Source: CALGFI01 sp963786805
Lineage (GTDB): Bacteria > Actinomycetota > UBA4738 > HRBIN12
Direction: 5' to 3'
NCBI GenBank assembly: GCA_963786805.1
Contig: CAWBAK010000002.1
Location: 372,001-436,000, forward strand
DNA length: 64,000 bases
The position numbers and the translations under genes are program-made. Positions 40,222 through 47,991 of this stretch are shown here, one piece after another; the stretch's first letter is position 1; the number at the start of each line of letters is the position of its first letter. Below the pieces are notes generated by a model that worked only from the letters and a program-made list of their open reading frames with translations, did not search any database and was not told the DNA's origin.

Positions 40222-41787
40222 TCACTCGGCGAATCCCTTCGCGGCTCCCTCGGGCCGCGGTGGGAGCGGCGAGGGACCGGCGACCGACTTCAGGTAGTCC
40301 TCGTAGAGGTACACCTGCGCCGGGAGCGCGAACGGCGCCTCCAGGTTCGTGACGATCGCCTCACCCGGCATCAGGGTCTGGATCTCGGGACCCAGATCCG
40401 AGATGTCCTGCTTCGAGCTCCCCCGCAGGATGTTCCGGTCCTTCTCGTCGGCGAGGCCGAGGATGAAGAACGTGTTGAACTGCGACAGGAGCTCGTCGTC
40501 GATCAGCTTGGGCTGCTGCGACACCGCGCACAGTCCGACCTTGAACTTCCGGCCTTCTCGCGCGACGCGCGGGAACACGTTCTCGTCCGACCGGGCGACA
40601 CGCGAGAGGACCCGCTGCGCCTCTTCGAGTGCGATGAGCGTCGGCGGAAGCGCCGCGAACCGCTCCCGGTCCTCCAGGTAGATGTCGGCATAGGCGTCGA
40701 GCACTTTCCGGGTGATGACCGACGCCACCAGGATCTCCTCCATCGACGAGAGACCGCTCGTGTCGACGAGCACCGAGTAGCCGCTCATGAGCTCGTCCAC
40801 GATGCGCGCGGAGAGCGACGGCTGCGACGGGTCGCGCGAGATGCACGGCATGTCGAGGATCCGCTGGGCGCGTCGTTGGATCACCTGGACCGTGCTGGTG
40901 GCGACGCCCAGCTGCTCGGCGAGCACGGACGCGTCGGGTTCCTCGGCGACCTCGACGATCCAGTCCTCGTGGAACGCCCGGATCAGCCGGTAGATCGCGT
41001 CCTCCTGCGCGTGACTCCACTCGTACGCCGTCTGCAGGTCGCCGGGCGTGAGCTCGGCGAGCGAGAGCCGGAGCGACGTCGCACCCGCGCCGGCCGCGCG
41101 CGTGGCGTAGACCTTCAGCCGGTCCGGCGCCCACGGGTGGTCGCGCAGTCCTCGCCGGGTGCCGCTCCCTCCCTCGAGGTACTCGCCGTGCGGGTCGAAC
41201 AGCAGACAGGCATACCGGCCCTGCGACGCGAGGATCTGCCCCGCGAGCACCTTCATCAGGTTCGACTTGCCCATGCCGGTCGTCGCGAAGACCCCGACGT
41301 GCGACGTGAGCGTCTCGCCGCGGATGCCGACCTCGAGCTCGATCGCGTCCTCGCCCGAGCGAAGCAGGCCGACGCGCACGTCTCCCATCCGTTCGTGCAG
41401 GAACTCGAAGTCCTGCGCCGTCGGCGCGGTGACCCGTGCGAACTGCGCCGGGAGCGACTTCGGCTTGCGGAACGCCCCCGCGGCGTCGATGTAGCCGAGC
41501 GGCTGGCACGTCGCGACCTTGTACAGGCGCTGTTCGGGGTCGTGGAGCGTGTACTCGGCGCCGGCGACGTCTCCCGACATGTACGCACCGGCGGTGCGCT
41601 CGGACCACGACGGGTCCGAGGAGTCCGAACCGTAGGTCACCTGGATCACCCGGAACAGGAACCGCCGGGCGCGCTCGGGGTCCTCCGCCGAAAGCAGCTC
41701 GCCCAAGAACAGATCGGTGCCATAGAAGGAACGGAACGTCGACTCCAGCACGCTCTTGCCGAAGATCCGGCCCTTGTACTCGGTCAT
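40222..41787 (-). CDS. herA: HerA-type DNA translocase/helicase ATPase
   Basis: HerA is a hexameric FtsK-related ATPase that works with NurA to resect DNA ends. The 521-residue protein shows an N-terminal HAS-barrel-like region (about 1-140), Walker A FATTGMGKSN near residue 170 and Walker B PTLIALEEAQRVL with its acidic pair, then SQQPKLIDDELLSQFNTFFILG, the conserved sensor and arginine-finger region. Its ATG overlaps the nurA stop by 4 bases (ATGA). HerA-like ATPases also occur in phage-defence pairs (with SIR2 or DUF4297 partners), but here the NurA and Mre11/Rad50 context points to DNA repair. Confidence 0.93.
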   Translation of the reverse strand: MTEYKGRIFGKSVLESTFRSFYGTDLFLGELLSAEDPERARRFLFRVIQVTYGSDSSDPSWSERTAGAYMSGDVAGAEYTLHDPEQRLYKVATCQPLGYIDAAGAFRKPKSLPAQFARVTAPTAQDFEFLHERMGDVRVGLLRSGEDAIELEVGIRGETLTSHVGVFATTGMGKSNLMKVLAGQILASQGRYACLLFDPHGEYLEGGSGTRRGLRDHPWAPDRLKVYATRAAGAGATSLRLSLAELTPGDLQTAYEWSHAQEDAIYRLIRAFHEDWIVEVAEEPDASVLAEQLGVATSTVQVIQRRAQRILDMPCISRDPSQPSLSARIVDELMSGYSVLVDTSGLSSMEEILVASVITRKVLDAYADIYLEDRERFAALPPTLIALEEAQRVLSRVARSDENVFPRVAREGRKFKVGLCAVSQQPKLIDDELLSQFNTFFILGLADEKDRNILRGSSKQDISDLGPEIQTLMPGEAIVTNLEAPFALPAQVYLYEDYLKSVAGPSPLPPRPEGAAKGFAE

Positions 41788-42851
41788 CGGTTCAAGACCT
41801 CGTGGAAGTCCTGGAACAACATCTCGATGTCGTCCTCCGCCATCCCCCGTCGCGACAGCGCATCACGGAACGAACGCCGGACGTCGACCACGTCGTAGCC
41901 CGTGACCCGCGCCGCCTGATGCGCCCGGGCGAGCGGATACGGGTAGCCGACGAAGGCGGGGTCGTCGGCGATCGCCGCGAGCCTGCCCAGGACGGCGTCG
42001 GCGCCGGCGGGACCGCGCGCGACGTCGACGCGGAACGCGTGCGGTGCCGTCGGCGCGAGATGCGCGACGAAGATGTCCCCGACGTACAGCCTGCCGAACA
42101 CCGGATCGGTCGAGATCCGCGCCGCCCAGCGCGCGCGTCCGACCTCGCGATCGCCTCGGCGCTTGAGCAGGGTGACGAGCGGCGCGTTGCGTCCCCAATA
42201 CAAGGTCGAAGCCTTGACGACTCCGGCGAGCGACACGCCGCGCGCGACCGCGGCTTCGTGCACGCGCTGCACCACGACCTGCGGAACGAGCGGCCCGCCG
42301 TGCAGCGAGCCGTCGACCAGGACGAGGTCCCCCGCCTCGGCCTGCCGAACGGTTTCCGCGACCGCCGACCACTCGGCCCACTCGCGCAGCGCATCCACCG
42401 GGCGCGGCAGCTCCGGCAGCCGCTCGGGTTCGGCGCCGCACAGCTCGGACAGGGTCGAGCGGGCCAAGCGCTCCATCTCCTCGGGCGAGACGGCATGCAC
42501 GACGAGTTGCGGGCGGTCGACGACGGTCGTCTCCCCTCCCGCGAACCGGACCCGCGCCGCGCGGAACGCGGCCACCTGGAAGGAACGCCCATCGGCGACG
42601 ACGCACGATCCTCCGTCGACGGCCCACACCGTCCCGGGATCGGCAGGCACGACCGGGTTCAGCTCGTACGCGTCGGGGTGGCCGGGCACGACCAGGGCCT
42701 CGTCCAGGTGGAGCTGGCCCTCGAGGACCCGGATCTCCGTGCCCGGGCGCTCGAGCAGACCGACGACGAAGGAAGCCGCCTCGTCCAGGTGGCCCTTGCC
42801 GACGAGGTCCAGGCTGAGCACGCGCTGCCCCTCCACCCGCGCGACGTCCAC
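41784..42851 (-). CDS. nurA: NurA-domain 5'-3' nuclease
   Basis: The 355-residue protein matches the NurA nuclease family: the first catalytic aspartate in WAVDGGSCVVADG (about residue 79), the second in DLVLVDGSLHGGPL, and the C-terminal conserved YPYPLARAHQAARV. NurA forms a dimeric ring that sits on the HerA hexamer and degrades DNA ends as it is fed through. It is the first gene of the operon, and its GTG start at 42851 faces the divergent sensor gene at 43016. The promoter would lie in the 164-base gap between them. Confidence 0.88.
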   Translation of the reverse strand: MDVARVEGQRVLSLDLVGKGHLDEAASFVVGLLERPGTEIRVLEGQLHLDEALVVPGHPDAYELNPVVPADPGTVWAVDGGSCVVADGRSFQVAAFRAARVRFAGGETTVVDRPQLVVHAVSPEEMERLARSTLSELCGAEPERLPELPRPVDALREWAEWSAVAETVRQAEAGDLVLVDGSLHGGPLVPQVVVQRVHEAAVARGVSLAGVVKASTLYWGRNAPLVTLLKRRGDREVGRARWAARISTDPVFGRLYVGDIFVAHLAPTAPHAFRVDVARGPAGADAVLGRLAAIADDPAFVGYPYPLARAHQAARVTGYDVVDVRRSFRDALSRRGMAEDDIEMLFQDFHEVLNR

Positions 42852-42965
42852 GGCGCACAGGGTACCGGAGGTCCCCGACGGGCCCGCTCAGGCACGGGCC
42901 CACGCCGCGCGCGTTCGGCCGGGCGAAGCCTGCAGGACGGAGTAACTAGTCATTCCGAGCCATTT

Positions 42966-42996
42966 CCCCCATCGGGGGGACTACACCCCAGGGGGG
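42966..42996. promoter_or_regulatory. Two short inverted repeats between nurA and the sensor gene
   Basis: CCCCC-ATC-GGGGG at 42966-42978 and CCCC-A-GGGG at 42986-42994 lie head to tail about 20 bases before the ATG of the coiled-coil sensor gene. They could be operator sites, for example of a CsoR-like type with C-run/G-run half-sites, or stem-loops in the leader. No factor is identified. Confidence 0.35.
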
Positions 42997-43015
42997 ACGG
43001 GCGCCGATACGACCA

Positions 43016-44299
43016 ATGAGCCAGTTCGACGCCTCTATCGGTCCCGAGAGGACACCCGAGATGCTCCAAGCTCTTGGACGACGGGAACGGCGGCCCCTTT
43101 GGGTCGTGTCCGCCATCGTCCTCGCGGTCGGCCTCGGACTCGCGATCTGGGCGGCCGTCGCGGCGCGCGGGGAAGCGATCCGGGAAGCAGCGATCGATGC
43201 GGAGCTGACTGCACAGGCCGAGCTCGCTCCGCTGCTGCAGCCCCGGGACCTCATCGCCCCGATCGTCGGCGAGCGCCACACGGCGCTCGGAGCCGCGTTC
43301 GAGGACGCCATCCTCTCGAAGGGTCCGATCGACGAGATCCGGATCTACTCCTCGCTCGGGCGCATCCTCTACGCGAGCAACGCGAGCTATGTCGGGGCCC
43401 GGCCGTCCTACCTGCGCGACGTCGCGTTCCAGGTCGCCGGCGGCGAGCCGCAGAACCTGATCCGCAACGACCTCCTGCAGACGTACGTCCCGATCTGGCT
43501 GAACCCGGACGGGAAGGTCGCGGTGGCCGAGCTCACGCAGTCCTACGGCCCGATCGACGCCAAGTCGACGGGCTGGTACCTGGCGGCCCTGATCGCCGGC
43601 GGTCTGATGCTCGCGTCTCTCGCGATGGTGATCGTGAGCGGCGACGCGGGGATCGCGCAGCCCATCCCGCAGGCCCTCTACCACCCGGCGGTCCCGAGGC
43701 GCCGTCCGTTGACCGACACCCCCGTGTACCAGCACTCGAGGTTCCGCGTCATCGAGGAGCAGCGGCAGGACGTCCAGCGTCGGGCGGAGGCCGCGGAGGA
43801 GAACTTCCGCTCCGCCCAGAAGCACCTCAAGGACACACTCGCGCAGATGAAACAGCTCGAAGGGAGACTTGCGATGAACGAGACCGATAGCGATTCCAGC
43901 GACGGAGAGCTTCAGGCGCTGCGCGACCAACTGCGCGAGACGTCCGAGCGGCTCCACAGGGCCGAGATCGACAACAACGCCCTTCGCGAGCGGATGACCC
44001 TTCGCCAACAGGAGCTCGACGAGGCGCGCCAGTTCCTTCCGGCCGCGGGGACCAACGTCGACCCCGTGCAGCTCAAGGCTCGGCTCGAAGAGGCCGAGAT
44101 GCGCACGGCCGAGATGTCACACGAGATCGAGCGGCTCGAATCCGAGCTCGACTACACCAACTCGAAGTTCCACATGACCAAGCTCTCCGAGGCGCTTCGG
44201 GAGTTCGACAACGACATGGACGAGCCGACGGAGCTCGACGAGCCTCCGATCGTCATCCACAGCGTTTCCACACCATCAAAGCAACAGCGAGCGGGGTGA
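43016..44299 (+). CDS. Membrane sensor with cytoplasmic coiled coil (split-form paralogue, N-terminal half)
   Basis: The 427-residue protein has membrane helices at about 29-50 and 187-208 around an extracytoplasmic domain of about 135 residues, and a cytoplasmic coiled coil from ~235 to ~390. It ends without a kinase domain. The extracytoplasmic domain aligns by eye with that of the giant protein at 32172: IRIYSSLGRILYAS and VAVAELTQSYGPI match KVWNSEAVIVYADE and VVVELTRPYGQI. The next gene, 7 bases downstream, supplies the coiled coil and kinase-like end. I infer that the two proteins pair through their coils. Start is the ATG at 43016, which has no strong ribosome site. No family name is known to me. 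Confidence 0.8.
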   Translation: MSQFDASIGPERTPEMLQALGRRERRPLWVVSAIVLAVGLGLAIWAAVAARGEAIREAAIDAELTAQAELAPLLQPRDLIAPIVGERHTALGAAFEDAILSKGPIDEIRIYSSLGRILYASNASYVGARPSYLRDVAFQVAGGEPQNLIRNDLLQTYVPIWLNPDGKVAVAELTQSYGPIDAKSTGWYLAALIAGGLMLASLAMVIVSGDAGIAQPIPQALYHPAVPRRRPLTDTPVYQHSRFRVIEEQRQDVQRRAEAAEENFRSAQKHLKDTLAQMKQLEGRLAMNETDSDSSDGELQALRDQLRETSERLHRAEIDNNALRERMTLRQQELDEARQFLPAAGTNVDPVQLKARLEEAEMRTAEMSHEIERLESELDYTNSKFHMTKLSEALREFDNDMDEPTELDEPPIVIHSVSTPSKQQRAG

Positions 44300-44306
44300 G
44301 CACCAC

Positions 44307-45515
44307 ATGACCGATCACGAAGAGACGATGCAGCACACGGAGCAGGACACCGAGGACCTGTCTCGCGCAATCTCGGTCGCCGGGCTGCAGGTCTCCCAGG
44401 CGGCAGAGGAGCTCCAGCAGGCGGCGGAGCGGTTGATGAACGCCGAGGAGAAGGTGCACGAGGCGGAGCTCCGCTGGCACGCCTCCGATCAACAGGTGGC
44501 GCAGGCCGCCACCAAGAACGCCGAGCTGCTCGACATGCTGCAGTCGGCGCGTGAAGGTCAGAGCGACGCCGACGAGCGGTGCCGGCGAGCCGACCAGCGG
44601 CTCGAGGTCACGCTCGAGCGGGTTCGCATCCTGGAGGAACAGGTCACCGAGCTCGAGACCAAGGTCGAGGAGACCGAGAACAACCCCAACCACGTCACCG
44701 TGATCGTGAACGACGAGCGCACGGCGCTCCAAGAGGCGATCGCGGCAGAGGTGCGACGCCCCCTCACCTCGATCCTTGGACTCACGCTCGCGCTTCGGCA
44801 CGCCGATCCCAAGTCGAACGAGGGCAAGGACATGGTCAAGCAGCTCTCGACGAACGCGCGCAAGCTCGACCGGCTCGTGGGCGAGATGCTCGTCCTGGAC
44901 GAGATCGCGAGCGGCAGCTATCAGCCGAACCGCCGGCGCACCGACCTCGAGGCGCTCGTTCGCCGCGTGGTCGAGGAGTCGCCGGACCTGGCGAACCGCG
45001 ACGTGAAGATCGAGGCCGAGCACATCGCGATCGAGGTGGACCCGGCGCTGACCGAGCAGATGATCGAGACGCTGCTCTCCAACGCCGGACGAAGGACCGC
45101 GCCGGGGAACCCGGTGCGCGTGAAGATCTCCTCGGAGCAGGGCGGTGCCGTCATCGCGGTCGACGACACCGGCCCCGAGGTTCCGTCAGAGCTCCGCGGT
45201 GACCTGTCCTCGGCGATGTCGGATGGAACCGCGAAGAAGAAGACCGGCGCCACCGGGCTGTCCCTGCTGGCGAGGCTGGCCGAGATCCACGGCGGCCGGG
45301 CCTGGGTCGAGGAGCGCTCGGGTGGCGGTGCGTCGTTCCGGGTGTCCCTGTTCGGTCCCAAGCCGGACGAGGGCGCGGAAGACAGCACCGCCGCACGGCC
45401 GTCCGGCGAGCGCGAGATGGCGTACGCCTCGGGCGCGGACAACGGATCGGTTTCGACGAACGGACGCGGAACGCTCGCCGAGTCGGGCGAGCGCTCCGAC
45501 GAGATCAGGGCCTAA
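44307..45515 (+). CDS. Coiled-coil pseudo-histidine-kinase (split-form paralogue, C-terminal half)
   Basis: Residues ~10-135 of this 402-residue soluble protein are coiled coil. Residues ~140-205 align with a DHp helix pair: the usual H-E-x-x-x-P box is here AAEVRRPLTSILG, so the phospho-acceptor His is Ala147 while the following Glu148 and Pro152 remain. Residues ~225-365 are HATPase-like: LLSNA keeps one N-box asparagine (Asn259), the G1 box VDDTGPEVP has lost its second glycine, and ATGLSLLARLAEIHGGRAWVEE resembles the G2/lid. Some nucleotide binding is conceivable but classical autophosphorylation is not. The C-terminal ~45 residues are disordered. The start ATG at 44307 follows a GGTGAG site over the stop of the sensor gene. 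A strong hairpin follows at 45538. Confidence 0.83.
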   Translation: MTDHEETMQHTEQDTEDLSRAISVAGLQVSQAAEELQQAAERLMNAEEKVHEAELRWHASDQQVAQAATKNAELLDMLQSAREGQSDADERCRRADQRLEVTLERVRILEEQVTELETKVEETENNPNHVTVIVNDERTALQEAIAAEVRRPLTSILGLTLALRHADPKSNEGKDMVKQLSTNARKLDRLVGEMLVLDEIASGSYQPNRRRTDLEALVRRVVEESPDLANRDVKIEAEHIAIEVDPALTEQMIETLLSNAGRRTAPGNPVRVKISSEQGGAVIAVDDTGPEVPSELRGDLSSAMSDGTAKKKTGATGLSLLARLAEIHGGRAWVEERSGGGASFRVSLFGPKPDEGAEDSTAARPSGEREMAYASGADNGSVSTNGRGTLAESGERSDEIRA

Positions 45516-45537
45516 CGCCTCCCGAGCCCCCCTGGGT

Positions 45538-45575
45538 GGGCCCGGACCGAACGGCTTGCCGGTCGGTCCGGGCCC
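45538..45575 (+). terminator. Strong hairpin after the pseudokinase gene
   Basis: GGGCCCGGACCGA and its perfect complement TCGGTCCGGGCCC flank a 12-base loop 23 bases after the stop at 45515. It has a 13-bp GC stem, but the downstream sequence is CTTCC rather than T-rich, so it would be a factor-dependent or I-shaped terminator of a kind common in actinobacteria. Confidence 0.65.
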
Positions 45576-45699
45576 TTCCGCCTTTCCGGTCGGGACATCC
45601 TTGCCTGTTGCCGAACGGAGGTGCCTCCTCGGTCCGACTGGAGATGCCTCCTCAGTCCGCGCGGCGGTCCTGCCCACAAGGTCCGCTCGACCTCAGTCC

Positions 45700-45798
45700 T
45701 TTGGCGTTTTGGCGAAAAGGGCTGCCCGCGCGAGCGCGTCGCTTTGGCATTTTGGCGTTTCGGGGTAGAATCGAACCTACAAATGCCAAAACGCCAAG
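45700..45798. promoter_or_regulatory. Three 15-bp operator-like repeats around the regulator's promoter and start codon
   Basis: Copies of TTTGGC(G/A)TTTTGGCG occur at 45700-45714 and 45743-45757 on the plus strand. The reverse complement of 45781-45798 gives CTTGGCGTTTTGGCATTT, a third copy inverted over the start codon. Each copy itself is a direct repeat of TTGGC(N)-type units. Sites 2 and 3 flank the -10 element; site 2 overlaps the -35. This pattern is expected for autorepression by the encoded HTH protein. Confidence 0.7.
45744..45771 (+). promoter_or_regulatory. Promoter for the HTH-ATPase-DUF4325 gene, probably leaderless
   Basis: TTGGCA at 45744-45749 and TAGAAT at 45766-45771 are separated by 16 bases and match a housekeeping promoter well. 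The ATG at 45783 lies 12 bases after the -10 box, so the transcript would start at or near the start codon and be leaderless, a common arrangement in actinobacteria. Confidence 0.65.
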
Positions 45799-46814
45799 AA
45801 CGTAACCCGGATGCCGAGGCGCTACCCGAGGCCATCCTTCGGTTCATATCGGCAAGAGGCGAGGCCTCGACGGGCGAGATCGCCCGCGCGGCGGGCGTGA
45901 CCCGACAGGCCGTTCAATACCACCTTGCACGCTTGCTCGCGGCCGGCATCGTCCGGCGAACGGGCGCCGGGAGGGCTACTCGCTATTCCCGAACGGCTTC
46001 CTACACGAAGCGATGGCAGATCGGTGAGACGACCGAGGACGAAGTATGGAGCGAGATCCAAGCCGATGCGGAATGCCTCGCCGACATCGCCGACGAAGCC
46101 CGCTCGATCCTCCGCTACGCAGTGACCGAGATGGTGAACAACGCGATCGACCACTCGTCCGGGACGTGGTTCGAGATTTCCGTTCGGTGCTCGCAAAGGG
46201 TCATCACGATCGAGATCGCCGACGACGGAGTCGGCGCTTTCGCCCACCTACGCGACCGTCTCGGACTGCCTGACACGTTCGCCGCGATCCAGCAACTCTC
46301 GAAAGGCAAAGAGACCACGGCGCCCGAGCGACATTCCGGCGAGGGCATCTTCTTCACGTCCAAGGCCGTCGACCGCTTCGAGCTCGAGAGCTCCGGCCTA
46401 AGGTGGATCGTGGACAATCGTCAGAACGACCAAGCGGTCGGGGATTCACCGAAACAAACAGGAACCATCGTGCGACTCGAGCTCGATCGCTTCACGGACC
46501 GAAGGCTTGGCGACGTATTCGGCCGCTACACGAGCGACGATTCACTCGAGTTCGATACGACGCGAACAGTCGTCCGCCTGTTCGAGACTGGTGTAACGTT
46601 CGTGTCGCGATCTGAGGCCAAGAGACTCGGTACTCGACTCGAGCGCTTCAATCACGTGATCGTCGACTTCGAAGGCGTGAACGAGGTCGGTCAGGGGTTC
46701 GTGGACGAGCTTTTCCGCGTGTGGCACCGTGAACATCCCGATGTCACCCTCACACCCGTCAACATGCGTCCAGCGGTAGAGCAGATGGTTCGCCGGGGTC
46801 TCGCCGGTCTGTGA
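45783..46814 (+). CDS. HTH - HATPase - DUF4325 regulator
   Basis: The 343-residue protein has three parts. Residues ~12-70 form a winged helix (STGEIARAAGVTRQAVQYHLARLLAAGIVRR). Residues ~90-250 are a HATPase_c-type domain of the anti-sigma/GHKL group with N-box TEMVNNAIDHSSG, G1 IADDGVGAF and lid GEGIFFTSKAV. Residues ~260-335 are a DUF4325 (STAS-like) domain: VIVDFEGVNEVGQGFVDELFRVW. This HTH-ATPase-DUF4325 layout is a known but poorly studied family. DUF4325 also occurs with Abi and toxin systems. The ATG at 45783 is chosen because it lies just after the promoter and inside the third repeat; the frame is open further upstream but through operator DNA. Autoregulation is inferred from the repeats. 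Confidence 0.82.
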   Translation: MPKRQERNPDAEALPEAILRFISARGEASTGEIARAAGVTRQAVQYHLARLLAAGIVRRTGAGRATRYSRTASYTKRWQIGETTEDEVWSEIQADAECLADIADEARSILRYAVTEMVNNAIDHSSGTWFEISVRCSQRVITIEIADDGVGAFAHLRDRLGLPDTFAAIQQLSKGKETTAPERHSGEGIFFTSKAVDRFELESSGLRWIVDNRQNDQAVGDSPKQTGTIVRLELDRFTDRRLGDVFGRYTSDDSLEFDTTRTVVRLFETGVTFVSRSEAKRLGTRLERFNHVIVDFEGVNEVGQGFVDELFRVWHREHPDVTLTPVNMRPAVEQMVRRGLAGL

Positions 46815-46825
46815 ACGCTCGATGA

Positions 46826-47986
46826 TCAGGCAAACGCCTTGAGGAGCTCCCGTGCGATGACGACGCGCTGGATCTGGTTCGTGCCCTCGTAGATCTGCGT
46901 GATCTTGGCGTCGCGCATCATGCGCTCGACGGGGTACTCGCGGATGTAGCCGTATCCGCCGAGCACCTGGACCGCGTCGGTGGTGATGCGCATCGCGGCG
47001 TCGGAGGCGAAGCACTTGGCGATGCTCGAGAAGTACGTCATGCGGTCGTCACCCGCGTCGCACAGGGCGAGCGACTTGTACACGAGCATGCGCGCCGCCT
47101 CGAGCTGCATCGCCATGTCGGCGAGCATGAACGACACACCCTGGAACTCGGAGATCGGCTTGCCGAACTGCTGCCGCTCGGTCGCGTAGTGCGCGGCGAA
47201 GTCGAGCGCCCCCTGCGCGATGCCGAGCGCCTGCGCGGCGATCGCCGGCCGGGAGTAGTCGAGCGTCCGCAGCGCGTACCCGAACCCGGCACCTTCCTCC
47301 CCGATCAGCCGGTCGGCCGGGATCCGCGCGCCCTCGCAGATGACCTCCCGCGTGGGCGAGCCGCGGATGCCCATCTTGTCCTCCTTGCGGCCGAACGAGA
47401 CACCGGGGTCGTCCTTCATCACCAGGAACGCCGCAACGCCTTTGGACCGCAGCGACGGGTCCTTCGTTGCGAACACAACGTAGGCGTGTGAGACGCCGGC
47501 GCCGGTGATGAAGCGTTTCGTGCCGTTCAGCACCCACGAGTCGCCGTCCCGCGCGTACCGGGTGGCCATCGCGGCCGGGTCGGAACCGGCGCCCGCCTCG
47601 CTGAGCGCGTAGGACATGAGGAGCTCACCACGCGCGATCCCTTCGGTCATGCGCTTGGCCTTCTCCTCGTCGCCGGCGACCGTGAGCGGGATCACCCCGA
47701 GCTTGGACACGAGCGGCGTGAGCGACACGCCCGCCGAGACGCGCGACAGCTCCTCGATGAACACGCCGAAGGCGAGCGAGCCGCCGCCCGAGCCGCCGTG
47801 CTCTTCCGGGTAGCCCACGCCCATGAGCTCGTTGTCGACGAGCACCTTGTAGATGTCCTCGGGCCATTCGTCGGTCTCGTCGATGTCGGCGGCGCGAGGG
47901 CCGATCTTCTCCTCGGCGATCGTGCGGACGAGCCCGCGGAACTCCTCGAGCTCCTCGGGCAGCTCGAACCGCTCGAGGCCCCCCAT
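46826..47986 (-). CDS. Acyl-CoA dehydrogenase
   Basis: The 386-residue FAD enzyme has all acyl-CoA dehydrogenase landmarks: PEEHGGSGGG, ALSEAGAGSDPAAMAT, FITGAGVSHAYVVFA, RQQFGKPISEFQ, and the C-terminal DAVQVLGGYGYIREYPVERMMRDAKITQIYEGTNQIQ segment that includes the catalytic Glu in YEGTN. It catalyses alpha,beta-oxidation of acyl-CoAs to enoyl-CoAs. It is short- or branched-chain type by length; chain length is not certain. It lies 5 bases downstream of a thiolase gene, making a fatty or branched-chain acid degradation unit. Confidence 0.94.
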   Translation of the reverse strand: MGGLERFELPEELEEFRGLVRTIAEEKIGPRAADIDETDEWPEDIYKVLVDNELMGVGYPEEHGGSGGGSLAFGVFIEELSRVSAGVSLTPLVSKLGVIPLTVAGDEEKAKRMTEGIARGELLMSYALSEAGAGSDPAAMATRYARDGDSWVLNGTKRFITGAGVSHAYVVFATKDPSLRSKGVAAFLVMKDDPGVSFGRKEDKMGIRGSPTREVICEGARIPADRLIGEEGAGFGYALRTLDYSRPAIAAQALGIAQGALDFAAHYATERQQFGKPISEFQGVSFMLADMAMQLEAARMLVYKSLALCDAGDDRMTYFSSIAKCFASDAAMRITTDAVQVLGGYGYIREYPVERMMRDAKITQIYEGTNQIQRVVIARELLKAFA

Positions 47987-47991
47987 CGCCG

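Noticed and set aside
40222..42851. HerA as part of a phage-defence pair (SIR2 or DUF4297 type)
   Set aside because: The partner is a NurA nuclease with both catalytic aspartates, and Mre11/Rad50 follow in the same operon, which fits DNA end resection instead.
45762..45780. tRNA T-arm look-alike on the minus strand (GTAGGTTCGATTCTACC)
   Set aside because: The five-base stem does not pair properly, and no acceptor stem, anticodon arm or D-arm is present around it. It coincides with the -10 box of a good promoter, so the similarity is judged accidental.
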